Assembly (NCBI GenBank): GCA_003159055.1
Contig: PMLH01000390.1
Coordinates: 1 to 5,764 of the forward strand
Source: Myxococcales bacterium
GTDB lineage: Bacteria > Myxococcota > Polyangia > Fen-1088
Length of the DNA: 5,764 bases
Reading direction: 5' to 3'
The position numbers and the translations under genes were made by a program. Positions 4,594-5,764 of this stretch are shown here, piece by piece (the first letter of the stretch is position 1; each line of letters opens with the position of its first letter). Under the pieces are notes generated by a model that saw only the letters and a program-made list of their open reading frames with translations, made no database searches and was not told the origin of the DNA.

Positions 4594-5764
4594 ATGAAAC
4601 TCGCTGTCTCGGCCGCAGTTGTCCTTGCTGTCATTTCGTCCTCGGGATGCTCGTCGAGCCAATCGCCGGGATCGGGAACCGGCGGCAGTCCACCCTCCGA
4701 GGGTGATGCGGCCGCCCTCGGCGGGATGGGCGTCGGCGGCAACGTTGGCGGCAGCACCCAAGCAGGAAGCGGTGGCGGCGCAGGCCCCGGCAGCATTCCT
4801 GCCGGGCTTCTCAACCCGGACTACACCACCACCTGGAATCCCGGCATCCTCGTCGACAGCGCGCCCAACCAACCGCTTGGAACCGACCGCCTGCCGGTCA
4901 GGACGACGGTCTGTCGCACGGTGGGGCCCAGCGAAGTAGCGAGTCTGCAGACCATTCTCGGCGGCTGTGCCGCGGGAACGGTCGTCGAGCTACAAGCGGG
5001 CACGTACACCGTCTCGTCGACCATCTACATTCCAAGCGGCGTGGTATTGCGCGGCCAAGCCTCGTCCGGCTCCAACGCAACCGTTGTCGTGCTTGGCAAA
5101 GGCGGCGCTGGCCCGGTACTGGCCATCGGTCCGACCGACGTCTTCGACCAGTCTTGCTACAACAACAGCAACTACACCACCGCCGTGGTCGATTTGGTGG
5201 CCGATGCCGCCAAGGAGCAGAACCAAATCGCTATCGCCGCAAAGAACGCCACCTTCGCCGCGGGTGACTTCGCCCTGGTCGACCAAGCCGACGACACCTC
5301 GATCGTCAGCGTCGGCGATGCCGACGGCACGTTCTCGCGCTTGCACGGTCGCATGCTCGGCCAACGGGTCGAGATCGCATCGGTGGACGGTGCAACGGGC
5401 GTTCTGACCTTGGCAAGCCCACTCCACTGGACCTTCAAGACCAGCCAGAAAGCGCAGATCACGAAGGCGAACTATGCCGTCACGAAGTGGGCCGGGATTG
5501 AGCACCTGTGGGTCCAGGGCGGGAAGGGGCTTGGCGACTACCTGGGTCGCAAGGCGGGCGGAATCGACATTTCCAACGCCGCCTATTGCTGGGTCAAGGA
5601 CGTACAAACCGACGGCACCTCGACCGGCATGCACGTCACGCTGACGGCAACCAACCGATGCGTGGTTCGCGACAGCCACTTCCACAATTCTGCCCAATAT
5701 GGTTTCGGCCAAGACAACTACGGCATTGTTCTCCGTTGTGCATCTGCAGACAATTTGGTGGAAA
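4594..5764 (+). CDS. Lipoprotein with right-handed beta-helix (pectate-lyase-like) domain, 3' end outside window
   Basis: The frame is open for 390 residues and runs off the window. Residues 1-18 form a lipoprotein signal ending S-S-S-G before C19, followed by S20. This is an acceptable but Leu-poor lipobox, predicting lipidation and an outer-membrane or surface location. Residues 20-67 are a Gly/Ser/Ala-rich linker. From about residue 118 the pattern typical of pectate-lyase-superfamily beta-helices appears: LQTIL, then GTVVELQAGTYTV (128-140), IYIPSGVVLRG. A beta-rich insertion lies at about 226-290 (FALVDQAD... GQRVEIASVDG... GVLTLASPL). Helix turns then resume (GIEHLWVQGG from 301, then ISNAAYCWVKDV and NRCVVRDSHFHNS). 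C107 and C125 may pair. The catalytic residues cannot be placed, so lyase versus hydrolase is open. The start at 4594 has AAGGA (4581-4585) at eight bases. An in-frame ATG at 4585 would add only three residues and has no room for a binding site. It is divergent from the GH9 gene across 207 bases and probably belongs to the same polysaccharide-use locus. Confidence 0.88.
   Translation, partial: MKLAVSAAVVLAVISSSGCSSSQSPGSGTGGSPPSEGDAAALGGMGVGGNVGGSTQAGSGGGAGPGSIPAGLLNPDYTTTWNPGILVDSAPNQPLGTDRLPVRTTVCRTVGPSEVASLQTILGGCAAGTVVELQAGTYTVSSTIYIPSGVVLRGQASSGSNATVVVLGKGGAGPVLAIGPTDVFDQSCYNNSNYTTAVVDLVADAAKEQNQIAIAAKNATFAAGDFALVDQADDTSIVSVGDADGTFSRLHGRMLGQRVEIASVDGATGVLTLASPLHWTFKTSQKAQITKANYAVTKWAGIEHLWVQGGKGLGDYLGRKAGGIDISNAAYCWVKDVQTDGTSTGMHVTLTATNRCVVRDSHFHNSAQYGFGQDNYGIVLRCASADNLVE

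Noticed and set aside
4387..4872. N-terminal extension of the GH9 frame to 4872
   Set aside because: It would overlap the divergent lipoprotein gene and place the signal peptide internally; AGGAGGT before 4386 fixes the start.
4990..5712. 240-codon minus-strand ORF opposite the beta-helix gene
   Set aside because: It is an antisense shadow; the plus frame has a lipoprotein signal, a linker and beta-helix turns.

Overview
The window looks like chromosomal DNA from a GC-rich member of the Myxococcota, probably the Polyangia side. This rests on protein architecture, not a database match. The evidence is: a GH9 cellulase ending in a Cys-containing MYXO-CTERM-type sorting tail after a long Asp/Ala linker; a lipoprotein with a Gly/Ser linker; a small secreted Cys-repeat protein; and a Pro/Ala-rich protein with an L7/L12-like N-terminus and a two-Cys-pair ribbon.

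Layout. (1) 2-307, plus: the C-terminal end of TatC, cut by the window start. (2) 300-1550, minus: a 416-residue protein with an L7/L12 C-terminal-like domain, a long Pro/Ala linker, a Cys/His ribbon and two membrane segments. Its stop codon overlaps the tatC stop tail-to-tail. (3) 1551-1900: a gap holding a possible leaderless promoter for gene 2 and one weak small ORF (1683-1892, plus). (4) 1901-2203, minus: a 100-residue secreted protein made of three 4-Cys repeats. (5) 2245-4386, minus: a 713-residue surface-anchored GH9 glycoside hydrolase. Genes 5 then 4 read in one direction with a 41-base gap and probably form a two-gene operon. (6) 4387-4593: a divergent intergenic region with a perfect 12-bp tandem repeat and a GC hairpin. 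(7) 4594 to the window end, plus: a lipoprotein with a right-handed beta-helix (pectate-lyase-like) domain, cut by the window end.

Genes 4, 5 and 7 form a plausible polysaccharide-attack locus. It has a cell-surface endoglucanase-type enzyme, a divergent beta-helix lipoprotein that may be a lyase or hydrolase, and a disulfide-rich secreted partner of unknown role. The least explained pieces are the Cys-repeat protein downstream of the cellulase and the L7/L12-like/zinc-ribbon/membrane protein. I see no rRNA, tRNA, insertion sequence or CRISPR array.
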